Both the position numbers and the translations under genes were made by a program. Shown here in pieces: positions 1 to 12,200 of a DNA stretch of 64,000 nt. This DNA is from Heligmosomoides polygyrus polygyrus (taxonomy: Eukaryota; Nematoda; Chromadorea; Rhabditida; Heligmosomidae): positions 71,582,643-71,646,642 of the forward strand of contig OX377202.1 in assembly GCA_947396885.1 (NCBI GenBank), read 5' to 3'. The notes under the pieces were generated by a model. The model did no database searches and was not told the origin of the DNA. It saw nothing but the letters and a program-made list of their open reading frames with translations. How positions within the stretch are numbered: the stretch's first letter is position 1; the number at the start of each line of letters is the position of its first letter.

Positions 1-460
1 ATTTCTCGTCACAGGTTACGATGCGATCAAGGAATGGGTCCGTTTCGTTCCGTAGAAGCAGTGCGGACGAGATCTCATATCGTCGGTTTCTTTGCTCCTC
101 AGACAGCTCGTGAGGCACCCATCTTTCTTGCTTTTTGGTCTTTCCAATTTCCTTCAGATGCTGGGCAGCTGTGTTGTGACTGACGCCAAGAACCTTCGCT
201 ATCTCCCTGGTACCTTTGTGTGGATCCTCCTCTACCAGATCTCTCAGCTTGTCCTCATCAACATCACTATGCCTCCCACGACCTTCATGTTCTTCCAAGC
301 TCTCATCTCCATTCCGGAACTTCTGATACCAACGATACGCCGTCCGAATTGTGGAACATCCTTGAGCGAATGCGGCGTTGATCTTCTCGTCCGCCTCCTT
401 AGCTGTTGTGCCCAGCTTGAATTCATACAAGTAAATGCCTCGGATTACCCTTTTGTCCAT
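1..460 (-). CDS. mariner transposase, N-terminal part (runs off left edge)
   Basis: A mariner transposase cuts and pastes its own element at TA dinucleotides. The frame opens at ATG 460-458 and is uninterrupted for 153 codons to the window edge. The N-terminal half carries the paired helix-turn-helix DNA-binding region: residues near 8-16 read GIYLYEFKL, a second helix-turn-helix follows around residues 85-105, then the linker WVPHELSE near residue 115. The last residues are RIVTCDEK, the motif holding the first catalytic Asp of the D,D34D triad. TTTTTTGCAG precedes the ATG directly, so it could act as a splice acceptor. The catalytic half lies outside the window, so activity cannot be judged. 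Family assignment is from motifs and is confident; subfamily is not assigned. Confidence 0.9.
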   Translation of the reverse strand, partial: MDKRVIRGIYLYEFKLGTTAKEADEKINAAFAQGCSTIRTAYRWYQKFRNGDESLEEHEGRGRHSDVDEDKLRDLVEEDPHKGTREIAKVLGVSHNTAAQHLKEIGKTKKQERWVPHELSEEQRNRRYEISSALLLRNETDPFLDRIVTCDEK

Positions 461-622
461 CTGCAAAAAAGTCAATAAAACTCTAAAGTTTTCCCAATTT
501 TACATAGAAAGTTTGGTACTCTCCGGTAGAGCAAAGTTTGCGCTTCTAAATGATATGCCACGTGTTACGGTTTGTTCTTGATCAAACGCGAAAAGACGCG
601 CCAAAAAATGGCGCGAGCCAGT

Positions 623-646
623 GCCATTTAATTCGTTACAACCTAA
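623..646 (-). repeat. terminal inverted repeat of the left-edge mariner (outer end)
   Basis: Read on the minus strand this begins TTAGGTTGTAACGAATTAAATG, which has the look of a mariner terminus. It is followed outward by a TA dinucleotide (647-648) and lies 186 bp upstream of the transposase ATG. The partner TIR is outside the window, so the boundary is inferred from sequence style and distance only. Confidence 0.6.
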
Positions 647-648
647 TA

Positions 649-1269
649 TATACGTAAAGACGCAAACCCAGATCACTTCCAGAACGGGATCTTGAATCTA
701 GCTCTTTTCGATAAAGCGGAAACTAATGGAATGTGGAATGCATTTGACATCTCTATTTTCTTCATCCCTTAAACGACCAATTACAGACTACCATTAATCT
801 GAAGTGGGTATCCATGATTCACGCTGCACAGTTCAGTTGTGATAATTGCCTTCCTGACGTCTGGTCTATTGGATAAATAAAATAAATAAACATCTAGTCT
901 CTCCAAAATAACAGCAAAGTTATCTCGAAAACTTAACAAAAAATTATAGAGGCGCATCTGGTAATCATCCTTAGGACCTGCTTATAGTGTTCGAAAATAG
1001 TCCACTAACCTGTAGTGCAAACTTGGCCATGCAGGGCATTGTCCGTTTCTAATGGCAAAGGCTGTTGAGGGATTGAACTCACAGTGACCGTTTGCTGGAT
1101 TATAGTGGGCAATCTGAAATTTTCAACAGATATTTTTTTACAATATTTGATACTCTGCAGTACCTTCCACCAGAACTGAAAGTAACTTGCTACTAGAAAA
1201 TTTTCCAGTTTGCATCATTTTTGAGATATTTTTAGGCTCTTTCACGTTTTCAGCAGAAACTACATGGGT
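649..1269. other. intergenic, nothing recognised
   Basis: AT-rich DNA between the mariner end and the nested SINE/LINE. No ORF, RNA or repeat that I can name. Confidence 0.5.
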
Positions 1270-1282
1270 AATTGCAGTACTT

Positions 1283-2028
1283 GATGATGAAGGATGATGA
1301 ATGACGGCGTTACTCAATCTCTTTTGGAATGCGCCAACGCATTCTACTTCTACGGGATGTCGTGGAGGCGGTATGAATGCGCATTTGGCCATACAATGTC
1401 TTGCGGTGGCCAGCCGATGAACAAGTCAGCGAATATCCTTGCCAGACACGTCTGGTTTCCTTCGTGACGGGCCAGTACGGTGCTGAGTGCTGGCCTGTGA
1501 CGAAGGAAATTGAAAGCCGCCTCAGTGTAATGGAGACGAAAATGCTACGGTGGACGACTGGTGTTACGCGTTTGGACCGCGTTGGCAACGACGCCATACA
1601 AGAGAGGTTCGGTGCCGCCCCGATAGCCGCGCGAAGCTCGTTTTCGATGGTACGGCCATGCCCTTCGCGCTAACGACGACACCGTCCGTAAGATTGGCCT
1701 GAACCTTGAGGTCCCTGGAAAGCGGTCCAGGGGACGACCGAAGCAACGTTGGCTAGATACGTTGCACTTGGACTTAAAGATGGCTGGTGTGCACCCTGAT
1801 CAAGCATTTGATCGGGAGAACTGGCGTCACCACACCAGAAGAGCGGACCCCTCCACCAAGCGGGAAAGACGCTAATGAAAATGATGATGGTGATGACACG
1901 TCTGGTACCAATTCACCGACCGCGGAGCATGGAAGACTTGGTTGGCCTAGGCGGAAAATCCGAACCAGGAACCTGGTATCGGGTGCACGCGACCGTCGAC
2001 GCCCCTCCCGACTGCGCTACACTCGCCC
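1283..2028 (-). mobile_element. tRNA-derived SINE, split by a LINE insertion
   Basis: Minus-strand copy of the window's common SINE. Its head holds an A box (TAGCGCAGTCGG) and a B-box-like GGTTCGGATTTTCC near 1960-2020, as in a tRNA-derived RNA polymerase III promoter. Its body and tail (GCGTTGGCGCATTCC on this strand) lie at 1290-1444. The 13-bp sequence AATTGCAGTACTT flanks it at 1270-1282 and 2029-2041, a perfect target-site duplication. Positions 1457-1894 are not SINE but a younger LINE fragment inserted into it. Confidence 0.85.
1457..1894 (+). pseudogene. 5'-truncated LINE (RTE-like family II) 3' end nested in the SINE
   Basis: Translated pieces match the C-terminal part of the LINE seen at 7371-8600: GAECWPVTKE, ETKMLRWTTGVTRLDRV, then in another frame KRSRGRPKQRWLDTLHLDL and AFDRENWRHHTRRADPSTK. 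It ends in a short ATGATG-rich tail (1875-1894). A perfect 12-bp target-site duplication GACACGTCTGGT lies at 1445-1456 and 1895-1906. The first 19 bp (1457-1475) are a near-exact inverted copy of 1490-1508, a small 5' inversion. The copy could never have been active: the endonuclease and most of the RT are missing. Confidence 0.85.
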
Positions 2029-2041
2029 AATTGCAGTACTT

Positions 2042-2958
2042 AGGTGTCGTAAAGCCTCGTGGACGTGAATCGCTTGCACACAACACGTTGCCAGAAAGAA
2101 CGATGGCTTCGGCCAATGTAATGTAGCAGACGCTTCCACACGACTCCACTTAAAAAGTCGACACCTTTACAGTGAATCGTAATCCTCATTTTGCGTGTTG
2201 AGATTTAGGAAATACCAAGCGCCTCTTGTGGGCATTATGAGATCCCAACCGAGCAGGAAGGAATCTCTGTGAGTAGAAGCGATAGCATAAATTCGTAGAA
2301 GTCGCAGATTGCCTTCTAGAAACTAATCCAAAATGTTTGCACCCTTGAAAGGTTTCATTCATCCGTTCTAAGATCATTGTGATCATTACACGTTAGAATT
2401 TTATATTGAATGGTTTTCCGAGGTTGTATCTGGGCAACTTTTTCGGTCAAGTAGCAACCCTAAAGGGCGATTTAGGATTTAGGATCTGGATTAAACCAAA
2501 CAGTCCAACGTCGTTAAATTAGGCTACTACAAATTGATGTCGCACCTTACTCAACCTCTTGAATGTATAATAACTTCAGACAAACGCCAAGCGTGCACTG
2601 AACAGTAGACAAAACAATCAAACAGCCACCCCACCCCTCCCATAATGTCGGAGAGTATCCATCGAACTTCTGCACGAGGGAAAAGTATAATGAAGGAATG
2701 TCCACACTGGTGCTGTCTAGATCGATGGTTGAGGAACGCTAGCCGCCAGGAAGGAAACAGCTCACCGCACAGTTGAACTCGTGGCAGGTTCGTGCACACT
2801 GGTCGACAGTGACTGCAATGGCGAAGTGGGTGAACGATAATCGAGTTGGCCCACTGATCGGAGTTGAGATGTAGAAAATCGACATCGGACACACTAGAAC
2901 GAAGCGTAGAAATTTCAAAAAAGAAAAGAAAACATCTTAGAGCGTTATTGTAAATCTC
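2042..2958. other. 3' flank of the nine-exon gene, nothing else recognised
   Basis: Downstream (minus-strand sense) of the stop codon at 2959. I see no canonical AATAAA in the first 60 bp after the stop. No repeat or ORF that I can support. Confidence 0.4.
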
Positions 2959-3202
2959 TTAGTCACCTCCAGTTCGCAGGTTCTGCTGACTGGCAAACGG
3001 CAACTGGGGAGCAGGAGTGGTGGGTGGGGATTGGAATTGTTGTGGGAATGCAGGTTGGGGTGGTTGGGTGGGGAACTGTGGCTGGACGTTGAATGGAGCT
3101 GGTGTTTGGAAGTTCTGCTGTGATGTCTGGAAGGACTGTGGGACATTGAAGCTCTGTTGAGGTGGGAATGGAGCAGGAGTTGGTGGCCGAACCGGCGGTC
3201 GC
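2959..3202 (-). CDS. exon 9 (terminal)
   Basis: Acceptor GCTTCATTCAG after a 52-bp intron. Encodes 80 residues rich in Pro, Gln and Phe (PPVRPPTPAPFPPQQ, FNVPQSFQTSQQNFQTP, then ending SQQNLRTGGD) and stops at TAA 2961-2959. Longer open frames over the same DNA in other frames are shadows of this exon and its neighbours. Confidence 0.85.
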
Positions 3203-6200
3203 CTGAATGAAGCATTTGGAGAACAGAAAGTGGAGCCAGTGGAGAGTCAGGTACCTGGTCCTGGGCCGGATTGGTTGTGGTTGCACCGGAAGCGGAGACT
3301 GATTTGGTGTTTGCACCTGAGGCTGGATCTGTGAGATAACCTGCGGCTGGAACGTGACCACCCTGTAATAGCCGAGTACAGTGAGAAAGATTCCACATGC
3401 ACGTCTTGCGGGAGAGGGCCAGAAGAGGGAGTTCGGAAGGAATTCCCAGTAATTTGATCATCAACGAACCTTGGAGGAGCAGTAGGAACAACCCGCGGTG
3501 GAGCCGTTGGAGTGGGCTGGCGTCCAAATTGGTTCTGTTGCACTGATCTAAAACATCGAAGGTTAGGCGGCTTCGAAAGCCATGCAGTAGGCGAATTTTA
3601 TTTTCTGATTTTCATATCGCAGGGTTTTTTCTTCAGGAAGGGCTGTCAAGAGAGGACTCTGTTTCAGAGGAAGCTTCCTATCGCCCTCATATTAAATATG
3701 ATAGCAAGGTTTTCAAGTGATTCATGCACATACATAATTGGTCTCCGGAAAGCTGTTGTCGTTTGAATGAAAGGAATTGTTCGTATCGTGGTGGGCGGTT
3801 GCGTTGGTCTGAAATAAGTGTCCGTTAATTCGAATAAATAAACACATGAAAAAATCAGTTCAGTCGCCAGTGGGCATACAGGTAAAGCGTTACAAAAACA
3901 CTGAAAATGAAACCGCTGTAGAAACTAATCTCTTAGTATTTCAGGACGTTCCAGTAAAATACGAACTGCTATTAAACAGATAATCAGTTAGTTACTAAAC
4001 AACCTTTCAATATAGGTGATAAGTGCCAACATGTTGTACGTGAAAATAAAGCTACTCAAAATCAATATATGGTCTACAAAATGCTGTAAAGCATACAGCA
4101 CCGACATAAATGCGCAACATATTTGACAGAGAACAGTGACCTTGATTTCTTCGAGGAAGGTAAGCTCCCCAGTTTGAAATTGGCCCTTTACCGTCCTCAG
4201 ATCACTTAGCACTATGCATAAATGAGGCCCATCGATCTTCATGATTTTTGTAAGAAGATGGATAGACCATAGTATTAATTGACTGCTACCATCTCTAAAT
4301 GAACATTTCTACTCACCGAGGCGTGGTTGTAGTTGTCGTCTTTTCCTTGCTACCAGGCCGGTATGGCTTCGGTACAAACAGGTTTTTCTCTGTAGGACAA
4401 AAATTAGAGAAATCCATATTTCTGTGACTTCGTGGTAATGTTCGCCAGAATCACAGGATGAGAACTACACGACAACAATGCATAGGTCTCTGAAGCTTAC
4501 CGTCTTCTGTTTCGATGACGGTGTTGTCGTCGTAAGCACCCCAAGGATCTGATGGGTTTACCGCGTTGTCAGCTGAAACATATGCCTTCATGAAATACAT
4601 CGTTGATTTATAAATGCCGTTCTTGGATTTGATGCTGAAGATCATCTCAACCAAACATCTGTGCCTCCTATAGCGCTTTTGGAGCAAGGAGTTAAACAAA
4701 GAGGGGAAATTCCCAAATAATGAACAGTTATTCATGCCATTAGGTTGGGATTGTCAACTGCCGGAATTTTTTTTTAATTTTTCAATTTAACCCCCCCCCC
4801 TGCAAAACCAATGACGATCCAGTAAATGCTATGTGGTAGAATAATTTGTCGATTTAAAAACCCGTACTAGGGTTTGGTGCTGAAGATCATCTCAACGAAA
4901 CTTCTGAATACTCCTACAACACTTTTAGAGCAAAAACTTCCTCGGTTTTTAAACTTTTGCTATAAAATATGAATCATGTTAAATGCTCAATATTATATTC
5001 ATATATAGATATGTAGCAGAAGTTGGTTGTGACGCAGCTTGGATCCAGGTTATTTGCTCAGGATCGTCCCAGGGAGGCCCAGCCTCCCATCTGTTCGGAG
5101 TACCAAACCTGACTGGGAAGAGCCAGCTGATTTATAAGCCAGTGCTTAAACAGGGTGGCCCATGAATAATGCAAGAAAAACTCAGCCGTATGACAACGGA
5201 AAGGTTGTAGATCATAGCATTATTCATAAGAGACCACTCCTGGAAAAAAAACAGCCTCCAGATCATGTGGGTAACTTTGCAGGCCGCGTCGCAGCTCCTT
5301 TTGGGGAATTTTGTTCCTCATTGGCTCTCAAGAACATATTCGATCCTCAAAATCAGCGAGACTTGTTTCAACAGTTGTCGCTCGATTTTTTCGATGAACG
5401 GAGAGCGATTTCCGCTGGAGGCTCGCAACGCCCTCTGCTGCACGGCGGCTCTCTATCCCTATAAGGGACCACTCCTGACGTGGAAACAGGGCGAAAAAAC
5501 ACCTTGATGGGTTGAGTAAGTGCAAGGTCTCTACAGCTTTGGGAGACCGCAAACTGCGAATCCACAATGGCACAGTGATTAGGTGACGGGAGGTGACGAT
5601 CTTAGCACGCGATTCCAATATGGCAGCGCGGAAGACACTAGAGGCGTTGTAGATTGCGCTTAAGAACCTCGCAATCAACAGGGAAAAGGAGGGGTGGCCG
5701 TTATCCAGGAGTTGGCTCTATTTGCCGACCTCTGTGGGCTTCACTCAGGAGAGCGTCAAAAGAAAGGCGCTGAGGATGTGACCCGAGAGAAGAGTCTCAT
5801 TCAACCACGTCTTTCTCCATTCGAGGGCGACTTGCCAGCCTCTCAGCTGTCTCACAAGGTTAGTCGGGTTGCACTACTCCCCTTTTTGTCTCTTTCTATC
5901 GGTTGCTCCTGGAACTTCTGTAACTTGAAATAGCCCTTGGGCGGGTGATTTCCCCAACTCCTTTTTCTTCTCCAGGCTCTGAAGAAGGCGGTTAGCCGAA
6001 ACATAAGCCGAATAAAGAAGTATACAAATCTTGGCTCAACAGTTTTACACGAGATCCTATAGCACAAATATTGGACTCTATTTTATGTTTTGTATAGCAG
6101 GATTTATTCCATGAAAAGGTAAATGAAGCTCAAAAATCTAAAGATGGAGGAATTTCATAGCTAGACACGAAGTTGGACAAATGGAAGGGAATGCGGTATG

Positions 6201-9200
6201 ACGTCCTCTTCATCTTGCTATTAGAATCGACGCTCTACCAGAAAGTGCATTTGGCTTCTAAACATCGCGGGTGGATTCAGAAGCCATGTTGTTATATTTT
6301 TATGCGTATCGGCCAAAAGTTTTTTTTCTGATTTTCATACATTTTACACGAAAACGAGTTTGGGTAGTCATGATCAGAAGATTGTGGAAGCACGTATTGG
6401 CAGGCAGGCGCAGCCATTATTTGCATGCGATCAAGCTTCCTAGAAGCAGTATGTATGAAGTACGCTAATGTCTTGATCCTTCTTGGATTGCTCATCTTTG
6501 AGAGATTTTTCGTCAAAGGAGCAATATATGAATACTGTAGTTGCGCTCACAAAATTTTTTCGAATATTCGAATAATTTCGAATACTCACACATTTCGAGT
6601 ACTCGAATTCGAGTATATATTTGAAACAAGCGGTTTTTCTGACTTTTGAATTCGAGTGCATTTGAAAAACGCAATTTCTAAATATTCTAATTCGAACACA
6701 GTTGAAAAACACAATTTGTTGGGCATGAAAATTCGAATATTCAAAGTCGAGTGAAAATCGTTCAAATACCGATCCGAACAGGACACTTGAGCACATCTAT
6801 ACTGAATACCCATCTTCTGCGACGCGCTCCAGTCTCGATGTCACATTTTTCCTTTCTACTCTGTTTTCCTCATAGCTGAGTCCTTGCCTCACTCGCGGTC
6901 TTGTAAAGCTGTCCTTGTAGTTGTAGCATTTCAAAGAATGCACTACACATTTTAGTAGATTACACATGGCTGAGTTTTGCAGTTGTTCCAGATCGTTTCT
7001 GCCTTGTATGTGATCGGCAAACTAAAAGCGTTCTTCATTTCGTTCACTCATTCGTTCTTCAATTCACCATCAGATCCATTCATCAAATGCTCATTTTGGA
7101 GAAGGCCCTGAAGTGCCTTACACGCTACCATAGTATTAAATATTCAGCCACTAATCTTGAAAAACATAGCCGCTTCGGAATGGGGGTCCTCTACCATGAA
7201 CCTGAGGAAGATAATCGGTAGTTTTAATCGGTAGTGAGAGCGCACTGCTTTATATGTAATATGAATAGCTAGACCATGATAATCCGACGTTTGCGCAATG
7301 CTTTTTCACTTGAATTTGATTTGGAAAGGAATAATAAAAACGAAAAGGAATAACAATAAAAATAAAAGTCTTGAGAACAGTAACAGTAGAGGAAGCAGAA
7401 GTGGCTCTGAAGAAGATGAAGCCCCGCAAGGCGACAAGGCCGGATGATCTAGGAACTGATTTATGGAAATCCAAGCTTCGTTGTCACGCTGAGTGTTGGC
7501 TAAGTTCTTCGAGCAGGTATTATAGTAAAGGAGAAGAAAGTGCCAGAGTGTTGACACAACAGCACGACGATTCTAATTTGGACGAAGAGGGATAGTGCTG
7601 CAGACTGCTCCAGTTACCGTCTGATTCGGTTGCTTTCGCACAGCCTGAAGATCTTCGAGCGAATCCTCGATAGACGAATTCGTGAAATCGTCAAGCTCTC
7701 CGACAATCAGTGCGGTTTTGGGTCTGGTTTCAGGACCATTGGTGCTATACATGCCGCCCGCCTCCCGGTGGAGAAGCATTGCGAGAAACAGAAGCCGGCG
7801 CATATAGCCTTTCTCTACCTGGAGAAGGCCATCGCCTACCGCATGAGGTTATATGGTACGCTGTGCGACAACACAACGTACCTGAGGAAATTATAGATTG
7901 GGTGCGGCTGCTCTACTCTTGCCCAAGGAGTGGTCTCAAATTGAAGTCGAGAGGACCGAGTACCTAACGGCTGACGTAAACGAGCCCTGCTCCTTTAAAC
8001 ATGAACTCGCATGCACTTCGGTGTTTAAGTACCTGGGATTAGCAAAAGCGTCTGACGACGCTCTGATGATTGAAATGAATTCACGTGTGAGTGCAGTTTG
8101 GTCCGACTGGCGCTCGTTGGCTGGTGCACTCTGCGATAGGAAGATACCAGAGCGCTTGAAGAGGAAGATCTACAGAGCAGTCGTCCGGCCAGTAGCAGTG
8201 TACGGCGCTGAGTGTTGACCTGTCACCAAGGAAGCTGAAACGCCCCTCATTGTCATGGAGAAGAAGATGCTGCGCTGGACGGCTGGAGTCACGTGCATGG
8301 ACCGTATCCGAAATGATGCCATTCGGCAGAAGTTAGGTGTCCCTCCGATAGCTGACAAGATCCGCGAAACTCGCTTACGATGGTGGGCCACGTTCTCCGT
8401 GGAGAAGAAGACAGCGTCCGCATGATGGGCCCTGAGTTGGAAGTGTCAGGAAAAGGGCCTAGAGGGCGCCCGAAGCAGCATTGGTCGGATACGTTACACA
8501 CGGGCATGAAAGTAACTGGAGTCTACTCTGATCTTGCGCTGGATAGGGAAAGGTGGCGTCACGACACCAGTGGACCCCGCGACGAAGTGGGAGAATGCTG
8601 AAGAAGAGCTTGGGCAAGTATCGTAAACGAGCTTTTAACTCATACGCTCACGATTTCTGTCCCCATAATTAACAATATTTTCAAGTCAAACTGAACACTT
8701 CACGTCCAAGTGGACATTTTGGCAAGCGAACTAAAAAAGTCAAAAAGGCATACTAAATTTTCCATGAAGAAATATTATTCTAATTGTATTGCAGAGTCTC
8801 TAGTGTTAATGTATATGAAACTCGTTCCGATTTGAAAGACTTACAGCCGAATTGCGGAGAAAAGCTTTGCTTATTGTGTTATGGTTCTAGCTTCAGCTAA
8901 GAATTTGTTCCTTTTAATTCTGAAAACAACCTATGCAGGCCAACGAATCAACGAAATTTCAATCAAGTGCGAAACGGTAGGAAGTGGAAAATAAAACGCC
9001 GTCATTAACCAACAGCAACGTTTGAACAAATGATAATGTTGATTAATGACCGGAAGGACTTACGTGCGCTGTGACCTTCTCCCTCTACCTCGTTGAAAAT
9101 CTCTCGCCGGACTCCATCTATTGTTCCAACATCTGAAGCAAAAAAATAGAGCAGAGCCTTCTTCGAAAAACGATACGAGCAAGCCATTATGTATTTGGAC

Positions 9201-12200
9201 CGATGCGGTTCATCGGCTTGTTAGCGCCAAACACGTTGCCTTTCACGGTTTTGCTTCAAGTTTGCAGGCGAGTACTTGCTATATGTACCTCCCAATTTGG
9301 AAAAAGTTGTTTGTGTATAGGAACGCAAAAGCAATTTCTAGCAACGGAAATACAAAAGCAACTTCTAAATAGCAACAGCTCTCTGTGTACTCGAGTGTAG
9401 TAGGAATGTCTTTACTATTCGAAAAAAACGTGTAAGTATGGCGTTCCATTGCAAATTGTTTACGACGTAGGATCGAGAAATTTAGCTTGGAGAAAAAAAG
9501 CTTAAAAATTCAGCCAGATGGTGGTCCCATTGATAAGGTGCAGATCCAGAAGGTTCTATTCGTGGTCGTAAACGACCTTATCCTGCTTACACTGTGATGA
9601 ATTGGAAGACAGAGGCTGAACGGTGTCGTTATAACTATTCCAAGGAACCAGAAGTTGTCTGAGGGAAGTGAGCCGGAGCGAATGGCTATAAACGCCCATT
9701 TCCTTCACTGCTAATCATGCTCGTATTTAGGGAATGCTTGTGATGTAAACTCTGAAAGGCAGGACCACCCTCTCAGCAAAGATAACCGCCGAACCGAAAC
9801 ACTCACAGATCTTGAATTTCCCGTCGCTTTGCTGGGCCTCGTTGTCGGATCCATCGATTGCTCGTGTTTGAACGCTGAAAATATTCGAGTGACCTTACTG
9901 TAGGTGCAGCAAATTGTGGATTCGAAGAAAACGACCTAGGGTTGACGGAGTCTGATGTCTTATCTATCTAATTCCCACGCGAGCATCGCTGCAAGAGTTG
10001 GAGATCAAAAACTGCCTGTAATGGTGTAAAGCGCTGCCTTTGCTCCTGCCAATACTCTCCGTTGTACACATCGGGCGACTCTCGATTGGGCAGAAACGAA
10101 CGCGTCCGGATTCTGTGGGCAGCGCTTGCAACAATCAGCGAACTGATCAATTGCGTTTAATGAAGCTGTTAGGTTGAGAGAAGAAGCGCACACTGAAGGG
10201 TTCGGCTACGGAGCACCGTGACAGTGATTCATTCACGTGCCTGATGCAGCGTGACGAATCGTTGCATGGAAACAGGCAGGACCGTGTCTTATGGTCGTAA
10301 AATGCCGAGCGTAGCTTCCTAACCTTGTTATACGGCATGCACCCTTGCCTTATTCAATGGCAATGTTTTACAAGAACAGCGAGGTCTACCAATGCTTGCA
10401 ACTGTACGAACAGCAGAAAAGGACTTCCCTTCTAAGTGGAGCCACCGTGAAAAGAAACCCCACTGAACCTGAGTAGCGCGCTCTCTCTCCGAAACGAGCC
10501 TTTCGGAAACGAAGAATGTTACTCGGAAGTTTTGTCATCACCTTGCCACTTCCTTCAGCAGAACACTTTTAGATGTCCAGATGTTTCGACAATAATCAGC
10601 TTAACATTGTGGTCGCCTCATCTACACTGGCGAAATGTCAAAAAATTTAGCCAGCTTTAAAGTGGTACTAGTAAGTACTATTTTAATCATTTTTTATTAT
10701 TGTCATTTATTCTAATATTATGTATTTTCTATGTATTATGTATTTATTAAATATTATATTCTTTATATTTTATAATAATTAATATGTTATGTATTTATAG
10801 AATATTTTATTCCCTATATTATATATTATACATTATATATTATTATCCAATTTTCTATTTAATTTATTTTATTATTTTTTTTTATTTCTAGTACAGTTAG
10901 TGCTAAGTTGTTTGATATTGAAAATTTTCGTAACCAAAAATCCGTACACTTCTATGAACTGCTGTATATTTGTTTTGGAGTCGATCGTGAGATGTAAAAA
11001 AACATGAACGAAAGTTTTTAATGTTTTGCTACCTGGACATTCTCTCGAAAAGCATCACGTTTATCGATCATTTAAAAAATAGTTTTCCATTTTCTTGGAA
11101 AACCGATTCGCAATCTCTACATAACGCAATTCAAGTAAGACGTGAAGAAAGTAGGAATGTACATTCGCAATTAAAAACGTGTTCTAATTTCTGCATTGTC
11201 TCTGCGGAATGGTAAGCTATCTTCGAACCATTTTCGATTGATGAAAACCTAGAAAAAACCTCAAAAAAAACGAAAGCGTACATCCCCAAGCAGTGCTATC
11301 CCATCGAATATACGCCAGGTGTACGAATTGCGTAATTTCCGTTTTCCTCGCTGCATGCCACTCTATGGCACTGGTCGTGAGTTTGTTACTCTGCAAACGG
11401 CAAATGAAAAAAGTGAAAACTCAAATACGCAAAAAATTGATGAAACAGAGGTCAAAATTGCGCTACCAACACTAGGAAAATGAGCACGGACTCAGCTATG
11501 TTTGAAGAAATGAATCTACATTATCTGAAGAAAGGAATCTACACTAAGAAATCTGCACTTCTTCAACAATAATGAAGAACCCTCGTTCGCTACGGTATTA
11601 CCGTGTCTCTAAAGCATGCCACGCATGTTTTCCATCCTTTCTACATTCCGCGATGATTATGACTAGCTAAGAAGCGTTGTATTCAAATTCCTATAACTCG
11701 AGCTCTATTTCCCAGGACTACTCATACATATATCACCGCGGTCTTTAAAAATTCTGAAGCTGGTCTTTGTAGCAGGTGTAGGGGAAAATGAGGAGCGGAA
11801 TTCAGCGGGTGTTGCCCTCTCCGTTTCGGTAGATAATCTTCTTCCTTTCTTAAACGGCTTCATCAGGCATAACACGAAAACGTCTCAACTGCTTCGGATT
11901 GCGTCCAGCCGTCCAGGTAAAATCACCCATCTCTTCCCTTGTCACTGGGTTTGTAGAGCCATCCGGGGTGATGCGATCATCGTCGCCAGTGTCCACAAGT
12001 GTTTCCATACGGGTTTTCGAGATAGCCGACCGCTTGCACCCGAGATCGCCCGAGGAAGCCGTGCATCAGCGCCGGCGCGCAAGAACTCGTTCCGCATGGT
12101 GCGTGTCCACACCCACACGGGATCATCTCCCCCGCGAAGGCGACGTCCGCTTGTTGCGACGGAGAGGAATTCCGTCACCGCAAGAAGAAGCACGCAGCGC

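Larger units (their letters stand above)
4573..9063 (-). other. intron 3 (4.5 kb), repeat-bearing
   Basis: Holds a diverged local duplication (4605-4686 and 4851-4933), a C10 run, a hammerhead-like core (5976-6013), a TTCGAA-rich block (6545-6760) and a LINE relic (7371-8600). The parts 4934-5975 and 6014-6544 contain short open frames on both strands that I cannot interpret; 6761-7370 and 8601-9063 show nothing specific. Confidence 0.7.

Noticed and set aside
2937..3543. Long single-frame ORFs of 196, 132 and 98 codons on the minus strand
   Set aside because: They read through introns of the nine-exon gene. The spliced frame with GT..AG junctions is the real coding sequence.
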